Below, piece by piece: positions 42,809 through 51,779 of a DNA stretch of 64,000 nucleotides (positions are counted from its first letter, which is position 1; the number at the start of each line of letters is the position of its first letter). The notes under the pieces are model-generated. The model saw nothing but the letters and a program-made list of their open reading frames with translations. It did not search any database and had not been told where the DNA came from. The translations under genes and the position numbers were made by a program. The stretch is taken from assembly GCA_016711125.1 (NCBI GenBank), contig JADJTQ010000003.1, positions 496,001 to 560,000 of the forward strand, read 5' to 3'. The DNA comes from Saprospiraceae bacterium (GTDB taxonomy: Bacteria; Bacteroidota; Bacteroidia; Chitinophagales; Saprospiraceae).

Positions 42809-44349
42809 TCATATTTTAGCATCAGGTATTCCATTTAAATTGTTTCGTACCAGATTGCCAATAAAATTACTAAATGGAATAATGTCATTTTTGACACTGG
42901 CCTGTTCTAATGAATTCATATAATCATCTCTTTTATCTAATGGAATAACGGTCCAGGATATCCACCGGAAGCAAGCATTAAGTTCATTAAAAATCTGCTC
43001 ATTCTTCCATTGCCATCCATGTATGGATGTATATAAACAAAAATGAAATGGCCCAAAACACTTCTAACCGACACCTCTTCTTCTGTTTTCAATAATTCAA
43101 TTAAAGTTGGCATTGCATCTCTGATTGCTTCCTTATTTAAAGGTGTATGCATTGAATTTGCAATGTATACTTGATTATTTGTATACCCAGCTAAATCAGA
43201 AATCTGTAGTAAGCCGGCAGCCACACCGGGCTGGAATAATTGTCGATACCATTCACCATGATCTTCATCAAATATTTCACCTGAATTGTCTCCTTGAAAC
43301 AATTTACTGATTGATTTTTTAACTTCCTGGAAGGCCTGCCAGTATCCTCTTGCAGCCATTGCGTCTCTTTGTTTCCTGTCTTCCTCACTTTCTAAATTCC
43401 AGTCACCAGATTTGACTTTTTGTATCAATTCAGCTGATACGATGTAGTTTTCTATTGATAGGGAATGATATGCATCAGTTAAGTAGATTTCATCTATTGA
43501 TTTCAGGTATTTCCCTGGATCCTTAACTGGACTACTTTTTGGAAAGGTTTTTATCACATCAGCTCTCATTTTTTCCCATAAAAGATTGATTCTATTTATA
43601 TATGGGCTTGGTGATCTCAAATTGAGAAATTTTGGTTTTATATCAGAAAATGGATCGATCACTTGAATTTTGAAACCAGCGGCCTGCATTGTTCTTTTAA
43701 TTTCTTGTGCAATTTTTATTTTTTCTATATTCTGAAAGGCACCAATTATTCTTCCTGCTTTTATGGAATGAGATCCCTGAAGCAGAATTCTCAAAAGGTT
43801 TGACGGATTCTTTATATCTGCTATTGCGGTTCTTACTTCGATTGGGTTTTGCTCAAACATTAGAGGCGACATACTTACTAATGCTTCTTCTATAGTTTGA
43901 ATTCGCAATTTTGTGATTCTCTCTTCCTCTGTGTCAAATGCTATATTAGATTTCATTATATATAGCGATGTGCCATGTAATAATTCTATTATTTTGTTTG
44001 GGGCTTCTGATGATCTTACGATCAATTGATGTGGTATGGTAGTATTTCCTGCATGAAACAATAGCGATTGTTCTGATGACAAGCTATAGTTTTGACCATA
44101 TCTGTCTTCGAGATATCTTTTGCAAAATTCCCAAAAAGAAGTATACCAGGTTGTAGAATCACCTTCTTCGTTTTGGGGATTGCTTATTATATACCATTCC
44201 TTTGTTACCTTTTTTAGGAATTTATTTTTTACTAATCTTTCTCTATGTGTTCGTGATATTTCACTTGATTTGATTGCTTTACCTCTGTTTTCTTGCAGCT
44301 TCTTTAGTATTTTGAGGGATTCTGCCAGCTTTATATTGGGGCCTGCCAT
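42809..44349 (-). CDS. Fic-family protein 2 with AbiEi-like N-terminus (frameshifted)
   Basis: The uncorrected frame runs 42937-44349 (470 aa). It has a winged-helix AbiEi-like N-terminus (AESLKILKKLQENRGKAIKSSEISR), an inhibitory motif SLSIEN and the Fic motif HPYMDGNGRMSR (from His441). The end GGYPGPLFH is out of frame: one extra T near 42955 gives GGYPWTVIPLDKRDDYMNSLE and continues to a stop at 42809 (about 513 aa), the expected family C-terminus. It may work as a self-regulated AMPylator of toxin-antitoxin type. Confidence 0.85.
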
Positions 44350-44981
44350 TTTTATACATATTTATTCTTCAGTGGTCCACGAATACTAGCCTACCGTGTT
44401 CCACTCTAATTAGCCTACGAAGTTACACGTAAATTAGCTTTTGTGCAAACATGTTGTCAAAAATGTAGATGCTGCAACAAGCGCCTGTCGCGGTCGAAAC
44501 CTGCGCTGACCGAAAGCGTCAGTAGTATAGGGAGATCAAGTCGCTAGATCCCGATCCCGAAGGCGTCGGGGTCAAAAGTAAAAGCTGTTAATTCTAATGG
44601 CTCTTAGGCGTTTTTAATTGGGTAGTTCTTCAATTCAAATGTTTTAATATTTATCACTATTGAATTGCTCTGCACCCGCTAACACCCCTGAAAGTGCCCT
44701 GAAAGGGGAGAACCGGCTCTCATGTTACTAGGAATATTTTTCATTATGATATCATTTGATTAATATACTTTCCTTAGGGCAGGCTGCCAAAGTCCCCTTT
44801 TAGGCCAATGCTGACATTTTCCGTCAGAGCATAGTGCTGACATTCATCGTCAGTAGATTTAGGGGTTCGACACGTTTTCTTCTATATTAATTAAATCTTT
44901 GCTACTTCGCATCTGCTACCGATTCAGTACTACTAAATGATCCGAAATTTTTAACTAAATTTGATTTGAAACAAAGAGAGC
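44350..44981. other. Intergenic region with short repeats
   Basis: 632 bp without a gene. It holds a copy of the CTCTGCACCCGC...GGGGAGAACCGGCTC repeat (44663-44717; compare 31384-31431) and a 19-bp direct repeat TGCTGACATTTTCCGTCAG / TGCTGACATTCATCGTCAG (44809-44827, 44835-44853), each able to form a CTGAC...GTCAG hairpin. No coding frame is convincing. Confidence 0.5.
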
Positions 44982-45197
44982 ATGCGACCGCTAATTGAAA
45001 ACAGAAAAGAAGAACTAAAAAGGATTTGTCGAGCGATGAATGTCCAAAGACTTTATGCTTTCGGGTCTGTTGCCTCTGATCACTTTCGGGAGGATAGCGA
45101 TATTGATTTTTTAATTGCATTTCCAGACACCATATCGGTCGAGCAGTATACTGAGAACTATTTTTCTTTGCATTATAAATTAAGGGAATTGTTTGAT
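44982..45197 (+). pseudogene. MNT-type nucleotidyltransferase, 5' part, split by an IS
   Basis: 72 codons encode the minimal nucleotidyltransferase core: LYAFGSVASDHFREDSDIDFLIAF, with G-S and the D-x-D metal pair. The frame is cut after LRELFD by the mobile element at 45198. The missing C-terminus is at 46558-46650; joining them through the 3-bp duplicated GAT gives a complete 102-aa protein. Such proteins are often antitoxins of HEPN/MNT pairs, though no HEPN partner follows here. Confidence 0.88.
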
Positions 45198-45292
45198 ACA
45201 ATGGTTCGCGGGGTTAGATGGGGACACATTATGAATAAATCATATATATAAAGGTAAATGCGTATATTGTAGAGTCTCAAGATTACTACAAA

Positions 45293-45571
45293 ATGAAAAC
45301 TACAAACGCATTTACCCAAGGCGTAAGCCTTATAAGTACAATATTAAATAAAATGCCTGGGATTAATGAATGGCGACGCCGGTTTATTGTAGAGACATTT
45401 ATGCTTTTTTTAAGCATACGAGGCCGGATTAATTTCTTACAACTGGCAAGATATGGTAAGTACCATGAAAGTACCTATCGAATGGGATTTGAGCGAGACT
45501 TTGACTTTTTTAACCTTCAATATTTTATTGGTGGAGCAATATTGTGGAGCGAATTGTATCCTGGGTTTTGA
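45293..45571 (+). CDS. IS4 transposase, N-terminal part (frameshifted)
   Basis: The DNA-binding N-terminus (RRFIVETFMLFLSIRGRINFLQLARYGKYHESTYR) is correct up to FERDFDF. A T6 run at 45506-45511 then shifts the frame; five Ts would give FDFLTFNILLVEQYCGANCILGFDPTYL, which matches related transposases. Confidence 0.82.
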   Translation: MKTTNAFTQGVSLISTILNKMPGINEWRRRFIVETFMLFLSIRGRINFLQLARYGKYHESTYRMGFERDFDFFNLQYFIGGAILWSELYPGF

Positions 45572-46535
45572 TCCAACCTATCTGAATAAGAGTGGTAAGC
45601 ATACCCCAGGAATCGGTTACTTTTATAGCGGAACAGCCGGAAAGCATAAGCGGGGCTTGGAAATAGCGGGAATAGCGGTGGTCGATGTAGATCAGAATAC
45701 GGCCTACCATTTGGAAGCGATTCAAACACCGAGTGCCCGGAAATCCACCTTGGAGGATGGCCAGAGTATTGTGGATCACTATGCGAACATCATTGTCTCA
45801 AGATCAGCCCAGTTAAGTAAGCTCAGTACGATATTGGCCGTGGATGCCTATTTCACTAAGAGGAAATTCATAGATCCGATCTGTGAGAAGACGGATTTAA
45901 ATATTGTGGGTCGATTGAGAGAGGATGCGAATCTTCGCTATTTATATAATGGAAGGCAAACAGGTAGCAAAGGCCGGCCGAAACAGTATGCTGGTAAAAT
46001 CAACGTGAAACGAATCGATAAACGGCGGGTAACCCAAGAATACGAAGATGATGACGTGCGAATCCATGCCGCGGTGGTTAATAGTGTTGGTCTGAAGCGC
46101 AATGTAAAACTCTGCTATGTAGAATTCCTGAATACCACTGGGGAAGTAAATACTACGAAGATGTTCTTCAGTACGGATATCATTATGACGGGGCTTGCCA
46201 TCCTGTGTGCTTACCGAGCCAGGTTTCAAATGGAATTCAATTTTAGAGATTCAAAACAATTTACAGGACTACAGAATAGTCAAGCAAGAAGTAAAAAGAA
46301 AATACATTTTCATGTAAACGCCGCGCTAACCACAGCATCAATTGGCAAATGTATTCAACGGAATGGGTTGAAAAGAAGTCTTCGATTAACCTATTCGATC
46401 TCTGATTTGACCACCGAATTATTCAACCATAATCTATTAAAAAGAATATTATCAATCTATCCAATTGACGCAAACATTAAAATAAATGATAATGTGATCA
46501 GATTAGTCCTGGATTATGGCAAAATCGCAGCCTGA
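45453..46535 (+). CDS. IS4 transposase, catalytic part (frameshifted)
   Basis: Real coding starts about 45511. The first catalytic Asp lies in LGFDPTYLNKSGK, the second in TILAVDAYFTKRKF, and the third acid in the Y-x2-R-x3-E-x6-K signature (YRARFQMEFNFRDSK), so the DDE set is complete. Full-length protein about 413 aa from 45293. As written, the enzyme is non-functional unless the shift is a sequencing error or is bypassed by +1 frameshifting. Confidence 0.88.
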   Translation: MVSTMKVPIEWDLSETLTFLTFNILLVEQYCGANCILGFDPTYLNKSGKHTPGIGYFYSGTAGKHKRGLEIAGIAVVDVDQNTAYHLEAIQTPSARKSTLEDGQSIVDHYANIIVSRSAQLSKLSTILAVDAYFTKRKFIDPICEKTDLNIVGRLREDANLRYLYNGRQTGSKGRPKQYAGKINVKRIDKRRVTQEYEDDDVRIHAAVVNSVGLKRNVKLCYVEFLNTTGEVNTTKMFFSTDIIMTGLAILCAYRARFQMEFNFRDSKQFTGLQNSQARSKKKIHFHVNAALTTASIGKCIQRNGLKRSLRLTYSISDLTTELFNHNLLKRILSIYPIDANIKINDNVIRLVLDYGKIAA

Positions 46536-46554
46536 TAAGGTCACGAACCATTGT

Positions 46555-46650
46555 GATAGAGAGATTGACATTGTAACCGAACGCAGCTTGTCAGATCCCT
46601 ATTTCATTGAAAGCATTAATGAAACAAAAGAATTGATTTATGAAGCGTAA
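46555..46650 (+). pseudogene. MNT-type nucleotidyltransferase, 3' part
   Basis: After the duplicated GAT, 31 codons read R-E-I-D-I-V-T-E-R-S-L-S-D-P-Y-F-I-E-S-I and end in LIYEA-stop. V-T-E-R-S/T-L and P-Y-F-I-E-S-I are the usual C-terminal motifs of these small nucleotidyltransferases. Confidence 0.88.
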
Positions 46651-46722
46651 AATTAAAAAATATCTTTTTGACATACAGACTATAGTAGGTCGATTTTATT
46701 TATTAATTCACATTTCGAGTTT

Positions 46723-46921
46723 AACCCCGAAGGGGGTGAAATGATACTAACACTCAACATCGATCCGGGAAAAACCCCGAAGGGGTGAAATAATCAATCC
46801 GTTTCTTCAAACAGATATCTTTCAATGAAAACAATCTCAAATCTGCTTTATACCACCCCTTCGGGGTTATTGTCCTCAGATCATTGTTAAATTACAATCT
46901 TATCACCCCCTCGGGGGTTTT
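46723..46921. repeat. REP-like palindrome cluster
   Basis: Four copies of an AACCCCGAAGGGGTGAAAT-type palindrome: two direct (46723, 46773) and two inverted (46852, 46901). Each folds as a small CCCC-GAA-GGGG hairpin. They lie between the disrupted nucleotidyltransferase and the PVC-type gene and may end transcription from both sides. The 407 bp from 46651 to 47057 holds no gene. Confidence 0.8.
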
Positions 46922-47057
46922 AATGAATATTTTGTAAATGCCTTTTATCCCAGTTCTAAGACCAATACTACCCGAAAAGTAGAAATCGTTCGGTCCTCCA
47001 GCGGATACTTGAGATGTCGGTCAGCCCGAGTCCTCGGGACCAAAAAGTGGAGAAATT

Positions 47058-49466
47058 CTAATAATTTAAATCATCCCCCAATAAAAAAGAAACCAAATCC
47101 GCCATTTCTTCATCAGTAAGTATTTCACCCAGGCCCTGAGGCATCAACGAAACCTCACTCAATTCCATTTTCACAATTTCGTCTCTTTTAATTCGAATGG
47201 TGGTCTCCGGGGCCACACCCAATACAATCGCTTCCGGACTTTGCTCTTTAATGATACCAGTATATTTTGCCGATTGGGTCGTGATATCGTAGGTCTCATA
47301 CTCGCGGACAAAACTCACACTGGGGTAAAGAATTGCCTCTAAGATATCATGAGTCGACCGGTCTTTTTGGATGGAAGTGAGGTCAGGTCCTAAATCGCCA
47401 CCTTCATCAAGAATGGTATGGCAGGTCCAGCAAGTGGCGGTGCTGAAATAGAGCTTGCGGCCTCTTGCTTCATCACCATCTTTAATTTTTTCTTCGAGTT
47501 GAGTAAGTCTCTGGAGGCGATCAGAGCGCGCTTCATTTAATTTTGTAATCAAGACTTCAAGAGCTCCATTAATTTCGGCCGGATAATTCACAAATAGGAC
47601 TCTGATTTGATCTTCGGTAAAATGTTGCAGAACGGATGAGACTGACAAAACACTAATTAATGCTTGGCCTATTTTCAGGTTTTGCGATTGTTGAAAAAGC
47701 GGCAGCAATCGCGGTAATATAAAAGGATCGGCGGTGGGTAGGTAGGTTTGGGTGATTTTAAGTAGTTGCTTTTCGGTGAGCTGGGCGTTGCCAAGGGTGG
47801 AGGCAACCTGCTGTCGCAATTGGACATCTGCAGAGGATTGTAATTGATCAAATAAATAATCAAAGTGCTGCGGTGAGATTACGGGATTCGATTCCAATAA
47901 TGCGGCGATCGCTTTGATGCGGATGGCAGGAGCATTTGCAGTGTTTTCTGACTCTTTGATTAATAAATCAGTCAATGAATGAAGTCTTCGAAACCGGATT
48001 AAATCTATCAGTTTTGATTTGATCTCAACATCTTTAGTAGAGGCTAATGTACTTTTTATATTTTCGGCCCACGCAGCGGGAAAAGACTCTGCCTGACAAT
48101 CAGACATAATTTTTAATAGAAATAATTTTTGCGATTGATCTCCCCGGTCAAACTCTTTGGTGATAAATTGTTGCATGTCGGAGTTTCCGCAAAACGCCGT
48201 TAAGATCAGCTCTACCATGCTTCTCGTTTTTTCATCCTGACCCTGGACTAGCATTTTAGGTTGGAGATAAGTTATCATTTCTGCTGACCATTCCGGATGA
48301 TGCGAAGCCACCCATAATCCGGTTTGTTGCAAGTGTTGATCTTCACTTTCGATAAAAGGCACGAGATGATCAAAATTGAGTAGCGAACTGCGCATCTGAT
48401 CCAGGGCAATAAGGGCTACTTCTTTCACCTGTCGATTATCCTGATCTAATCCTGGCAAAATCAGTTGGGGTTGATTGATTAACATCAGCGAATGAATAAT
48501 GGCATGCTTCACAAAACGATCATCCTCATTTAGCGCGGCGTTCAGCAGATGAGGCACCGCCTTTATACTGCCTATTTGGCCCAGGGCAGTAGCAGCCTGA
48601 CGGCGAGCGGCATCACTCTCTTTTGCCAGTTCGCCGATCAGTGCATCGATAGAAGCGTTATCCCTGGCTAATCCCACACAGCGGGCAGCCGCTATTCGGA
48701 CTCCTTCACTTGCATCGTTAAATGTACCACGGATGCCAGCCAATGCAACCGGCGTGCCAATGCGATATAAGGCAAATACGCAGCGAATCCGAATCGCCTC
48801 TGCACTAGTACTACTTAGTTGATTACTCAGAGATACGACAGCCTCTTCTCCCCGGTTAACCAGTTCTTCGATCGCCCGGTCGCTGACAAAAGGTCGATCA
48901 TCATTTAACAAATCAATCAAAGCTTCCATTTCCAGGGTCTCCCAGTCCATCTTGTTTCCGAAAGGATCGGTAGTCCTCGCGGCTCCATCCCGTCTGATGC
49001 GATAAATGCTGCCCTTTACTTGCGGCTTGGAGACTTGTGACAACGGACAACCCTTGATAAACCACCCACCGGTTTCTACCACCAGCAGACTGCCATCACC
49101 ATCCTCCAGTACATCCGTGGGATGAATATCTTCATGGTCACTCCAAAGGAAAGGACTGTCCTCCGTACGGAAAGAGCCACCGTCTCGAATCAACTGATGA
49201 CGGATGACCGCGTGCGTATTAAATTGGGTGCTAAAGAGATTATTCCGGAAGTCCGCTCCCAAAGCCGTATTCCGGTACAAACCAAGACCACAGGGCGCCA
49301 CTCTCGAATATTGCGTCACCACCGGCATCAGCTCACCGGTAAGGGGCAGTTGATCCCGACCGATGGCCTGGGTCTGCTTACCATAGACGCCCCCTTCTAC
49401 CCAATAGGTCAAAGCGTCTCTCAGACCTCGTTGGGGATAGACAAAAAAGGTCTGTGTGCCCATCAC
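47058..49466 (-). CDS. PVC-type c-heme/HEAT-repeat protein, C-terminal part
   Basis: The end of a beta-propeller dehydrogenase-like domain (GLRDALTYWVEGGVYGKQ, TGELMPVVTQYSRVAPCGLGLYRN, WSDHEDIHPTDVLEDGDGSLLVVETGGWF) is followed by some 450 residues of HEAT repeats and a c-type heme domain with CWTCH (CxxCH) and TILDEGGDLGPDLTSI. This is the C-terminal layout of the PVC-type heme proteins, which oxidise sugars or other small molecules in the periplasm. Its start overlaps the previous stop (TGATG), but sequence continuity says both are one gene. Confidence 0.87.
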   Translation of the reverse strand: MMGTQTFFVYPQRGLRDALTYWVEGGVYGKQTQAIGRDQLPLTGELMPVVTQYSRVAPCGLGLYRNTALGADFRNNLFSTQFNTHAVIRHQLIRDGGSFRTEDSPFLWSDHEDIHPTDVLEDGDGSLLVVETGGWFIKGCPLSQVSKPQVKGSIYRIRRDGAARTTDPFGNKMDWETLEMEALIDLLNDDRPFVSDRAIEELVNRGEEAVVSLSNQLSSTSAEAIRIRCVFALYRIGTPVALAGIRGTFNDASEGVRIAAARCVGLARDNASIDALIGELAKESDAARRQAATALGQIGSIKAVPHLLNAALNEDDRFVKHAIIHSLMLINQPQLILPGLDQDNRQVKEVALIALDQMRSSLLNFDHLVPFIESEDQHLQQTGLWVASHHPEWSAEMITYLQPKMLVQGQDEKTRSMVELILTAFCGNSDMQQFITKEFDRGDQSQKLFLLKIMSDCQAESFPAAWAENIKSTLASTKDVEIKSKLIDLIRFRRLHSLTDLLIKESENTANAPAIRIKAIAALLESNPVISPQHFDYLFDQLQSSADVQLRQQVASTLGNAQLTEKQLLKITQTYLPTADPFILPRLLPLFQQSQNLKIGQALISVLSVSSVLQHFTEDQIRVLFVNYPAEINGALEVLITKLNEARSDRLQRLTQLEEKIKDGDEARGRKLYFSTATCWTCHTILDEGGDLGPDLTSIQKDRSTHDILEAILYPSVSFVREYETYDITTQSAKYTGIIKEQSPEAIVLGVAPETTIRIKRDEIVKMELSEVSLMPQGLGEILTDEEMADLVSFLLGDDLNY

Positions 49467-49942
49467 TTCGCCGGAAGGGCCAAATGCCAGTTATCGGCGA
49501 TCCCATCATCATCGGTATCGGTCAGTTTTAATAAATCGGGAGCCGAAGTAGCGTAAAGACTCCCCTGGTAAAACACGCCACCCTGAGGAAAACTTAAGCC
49601 ATCGGCAAAAATAGTGGATCGATCATACACACCATCTTCATCTTCATCGACCAATAATTTTATCCGAAACTGCGGTGTATCAATCGCCGCCTGACTATTT
49701 GGGTATACATTGCCTACCGATTCGAACACAAAAAGTCTTCCGGTTTCATCCAGCGTGGCAAACATGGGATAGTCCAGGATTTCCGGACCGGCTGCTAATT
49801 CGAGGTGATATCCCTCCGGCACTTGGAGGTCGGGGAAGAGGCTAGTCTGTTCTTGGGCGGGATCAATGGATTGTGTGCAATGATAAAAGAGAATTGACAG
49901 TAGTAGGAAAGTCGAGAAACTGAGTATTTGGTTATGGTTCAT
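49463..49942 (-). CDS. PVC-type protein, N-terminal lipoprotein part
   Basis: I start at the ATG at 49942, which gives a lipoprotein signal (FLLLSILFYHC). The next residues are the first propeller blades (PEGYHLELAAGPEILDYPMFATLDETGRLFVFE ... STIFADGLSFPQGGVFYQGSLYATSAPDLLKLTDTDDDGIAD). In intact homologues, about 70-90 more residues separate this from LAFGPSGEVMGTQTFF, which here follows immediately but in another frame (CTGGCATTTGGCCC). So an internal deletion with frame change seems to have removed two blades. Confidence 0.75.
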   Translation of the reverse strand: MNHNQILSFSTFLLLSILFYHCTQSIDPAQEQTSLFPDLQVPEGYHLELAAGPEILDYPMFATLDETGRLFVFESVGNVYPNSQAAIDTPQFRIKLLVDEDEDGVYDRSTIFADGLSFPQGGVFYQGSLYATSAPDLLKLTDTDDDGIADNWHLALPAK

Positions 49943-50134
49943 GTTGTTTCGAATATTTTGAGATGGTTGTGCGTTCGGCATTATATTCCCAGTCATTTTG
50001 GTTCCCATTTTTCATGTCTTCCCATGTAGTAGGGCTTTTTCAAAGTCTCTCTTTTCTAGCGATGGGCACTAGGTAGTTCTTTTGCTGGTTTGGTCGTGCG
50101 TGGGCATCGATCGACCTGTAAATGTGATTCAGTT

Positions 50135-50503
50135 TCAAGCCTTTATTCCGAATTTCTTCAATTTGGTAATAGCGTTTTGGGTTACCTCAAGTCGCTTAAA
50201 ATCTATATTCTCTTGACGTTTGAGTTTTTGAATGACGGTTTTCAATACACTGATTTCACTGAAGCTTAACGTGTTGGTCTGATGGCCAAGATCAAGAATA
50301 CGTTTCCAATCATCATCTGTCAATCTGCTTAACTTGTTATACAAAACTGACGGATCAACCAACTCTTTATTTTCTAGTTTGCTTAATGCCGTGATCTTTT
50401 CAAAGTCAACCCCTTTGTTTGTGATTAAATCAACTATTTCGATCCCTATCTTAATAAGTCTGTCAGTCATGGTTCCGGATTGCTGCAATGTCTTTTTAAG
50501 CAT
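50135..50503 (-). CDS. AIPR protein, C-terminal end (after frameshift)
   Basis: At first sight an independent 122-aa ORF, but the frame is open upstream to an A7 run (forward T7, 50596-50602). With six As the AIPR sequence reads Q-K-I-T-S-L-G-I-R-F-W-D-G-L-Y-L-Y-N-L and flows through ISKYQETNVF into MLKKTLQQ. That is the expected helical AIPR C-terminus, so this is the tail of the same gene. Confidence 0.75.
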   Translation of the reverse strand: MLKKTLQQSGTMTDRLIKIGIEIVDLITNKGVDFEKITALSKLENKELVDPSVLYNKLSRLTDDDWKRILDLGHQTNTLSFSEISVLKTVIQKLKRQENIDFKRLEVTQNAITKLKKFGIKA

Positions 50504-50543
50504 AAAAACGTTAGTTTCTTGGTATTTAGAGATGATTTTTGAA

Positions 50544-51752
50544 TTAAGGTTGTATAGGTATAAGCCATCCCAGAACCGGATACCAAGAGAAGTAATTTTT
50601 TTGAAGGTTATTGTACTTAAGAACTTCTTCGGTATCAGTATTATCTGAATCGTATCGGTTTTTAAATTCTACATCACTGATAAGGTATCTCTTTATCCCC
50701 ACCATGTTCAAAGGATGTTCCTTTTGCTCCTTCAGGGCAGTCCAGGTTTTTTCTGCCTTTGCTGCCTCACTTATAAGGGCAGCATCCAGATTATTCAAAA
50801 AATCGTATACATACTTTAATTCTTTTTTTAGTTCACTTTGAATGTCTTCAGGTATCATCTGCTTATCCCATATCAAAGCTAGGTTTAACCGATTTCTGGT
50901 AATAAAATGAAGATAAGAGAGGACATATGCTACAGTTTGAGATTTAATGTTGGTATCTCCAATCGGGTCCTGATTTTTCCGGCCAAATAATTTATCTGCT
51001 GTTTGAAAGAGAATTGCATTGGACACAATATCCTGCCAGTAAACACGGCCTGGTTTTTTATTTTTGAAATCCTTCTCAACTTCTTTCAGAAACTGATTAT
51101 AGTTCTTCTGGGCACCTTTAGCAACGTGGAACGGTTGCTGGTTCCAGATATTCATATACTTGGCAATTTCTGACTTAACGATCACCTGATTACGCGGGAA
51201 CTTCAATTTGAAAGCTTCCTGTTTTCCCTTTGTAGGTTCCTTGTTAAGGGTTTCTCTGTACTGACCTTTTACACGTTCAAAGAACCAGATAGTTTGTTTA
51301 TTGGAATCCTCTGGATCAATGGCGTAGGTAGTCCTGGACAATTCTTCAAGTTTCTGAAGGAAAGGGTTGTTTGAAGTCAGATCCAATTCGGAAACTTTAT
51401 TCTGGCTGTTCGCATATCTGGAGATATATGGTACAGTTTTGTTCTTCTTCTCCTCATCCTTAATGACAGTCAGTTTCATTTGAACGAATACCTGAGACAA
51501 GTCAGCTTTGTATTTTTTCCCGGTATGAAACAGTGAAGCCGTTGTCTGGCCTCCGTTAACAATCTGGAAATCTTTTACACTGGTAATTACCAACCGGCCG
51601 TCTTCCATTTGCGTTTTAACTTGTTGTGCTGTGGTAGCCAAACCGTTGTTGTATGGAAGAAACATGTAGGGTTCTTCTCTGATCGTATCGCGGATTCCTT
51701 TATTGATTTTACCTGTCTGTTGTAGAAATGCCCGAACATTACTTTCCAACAA
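50544..51752 (-). CDS. AIPR (abortive infection phage resistance) protein, central part
   Basis: Contains the AIPR core: RLLESNVRAFLQQTGKINKGIRDTIREEPYMFLPYNNGLATTAQ and the conserved FQIVNGGQTTASLF, followed by SRYANSQNKVSELDL. AIPR proteins are tied to abortive infection and to R-M or PD-(D/E)XK operons; the activity is not firmly known. The last 20 residues are out of frame behind the A7 run. It is separated from the N-terminal part by an in-frame TAG at about 51778. Confidence 0.88.
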   Translation of the reverse strand: MLESNVRAFLQQTGKINKGIRDTIREEPYMFLPYNNGLATTAQQVKTQMEDGRLVITSVKDFQIVNGGQTTASLFHTGKKYKADLSQVFVQMKLTVIKDEEKKNKTVPYISRYANSQNKVSELDLTSNNPFLQKLEELSRTTYAIDPEDSNKQTIWFFERVKGQYRETLNKEPTKGKQEAFKLKFPRNQVIVKSEIAKYMNIWNQQPFHVAKGAQKNYNQFLKEVEKDFKNKKPGRVYWQDIVSNAILFQTADKLFGRKNQDPIGDTNIKSQTVAYVLSYLHFITRNRLNLALIWDKQMIPEDIQSELKKELKYVYDFLNNLDAALISEAAKAEKTWTALKEQKEHPLNMVGIKRYLISDVEFKNRYDSDNTDTEEVLKYNNLQKNYFSWYPVLGWLIPIQP

Positions 51753-51779
51753 CCTGGTTCCGTAATTTTGATAGAGTAG

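Larger units (their letters stand above)
45198..46554 (+). mobile_element. IS4-family insertion sequence, 1,357 bp
   Basis: Imperfect terminal inverted repeats begin with ACAATGGTTCG (45198-45208) and end with CGAACCATTGT (46544-46554). The flanking GAT (45195-45197 and 46555-46557) is a 3-bp target duplication. Removing the element and one GAT restores a continuous nucleotidyltransferase gene. The transposase carries the YREK motif of the IS4 family. Insertion is recent enough that the host gene is still otherwise intact. Confidence 0.92.

Noticed and set aside
45500..45515. Programmed -1 frameshifting in the IS transposase at T6
   Set aside because: The needed shift is +1; a -1 slip on this run leads directly to TAA. 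An extra T is the simpler explanation.
50135..50503. Independent small gene at the end of the defence operon
   Set aside because: Removing one A upstream makes it the continuous C-terminus of the AIPR protein.
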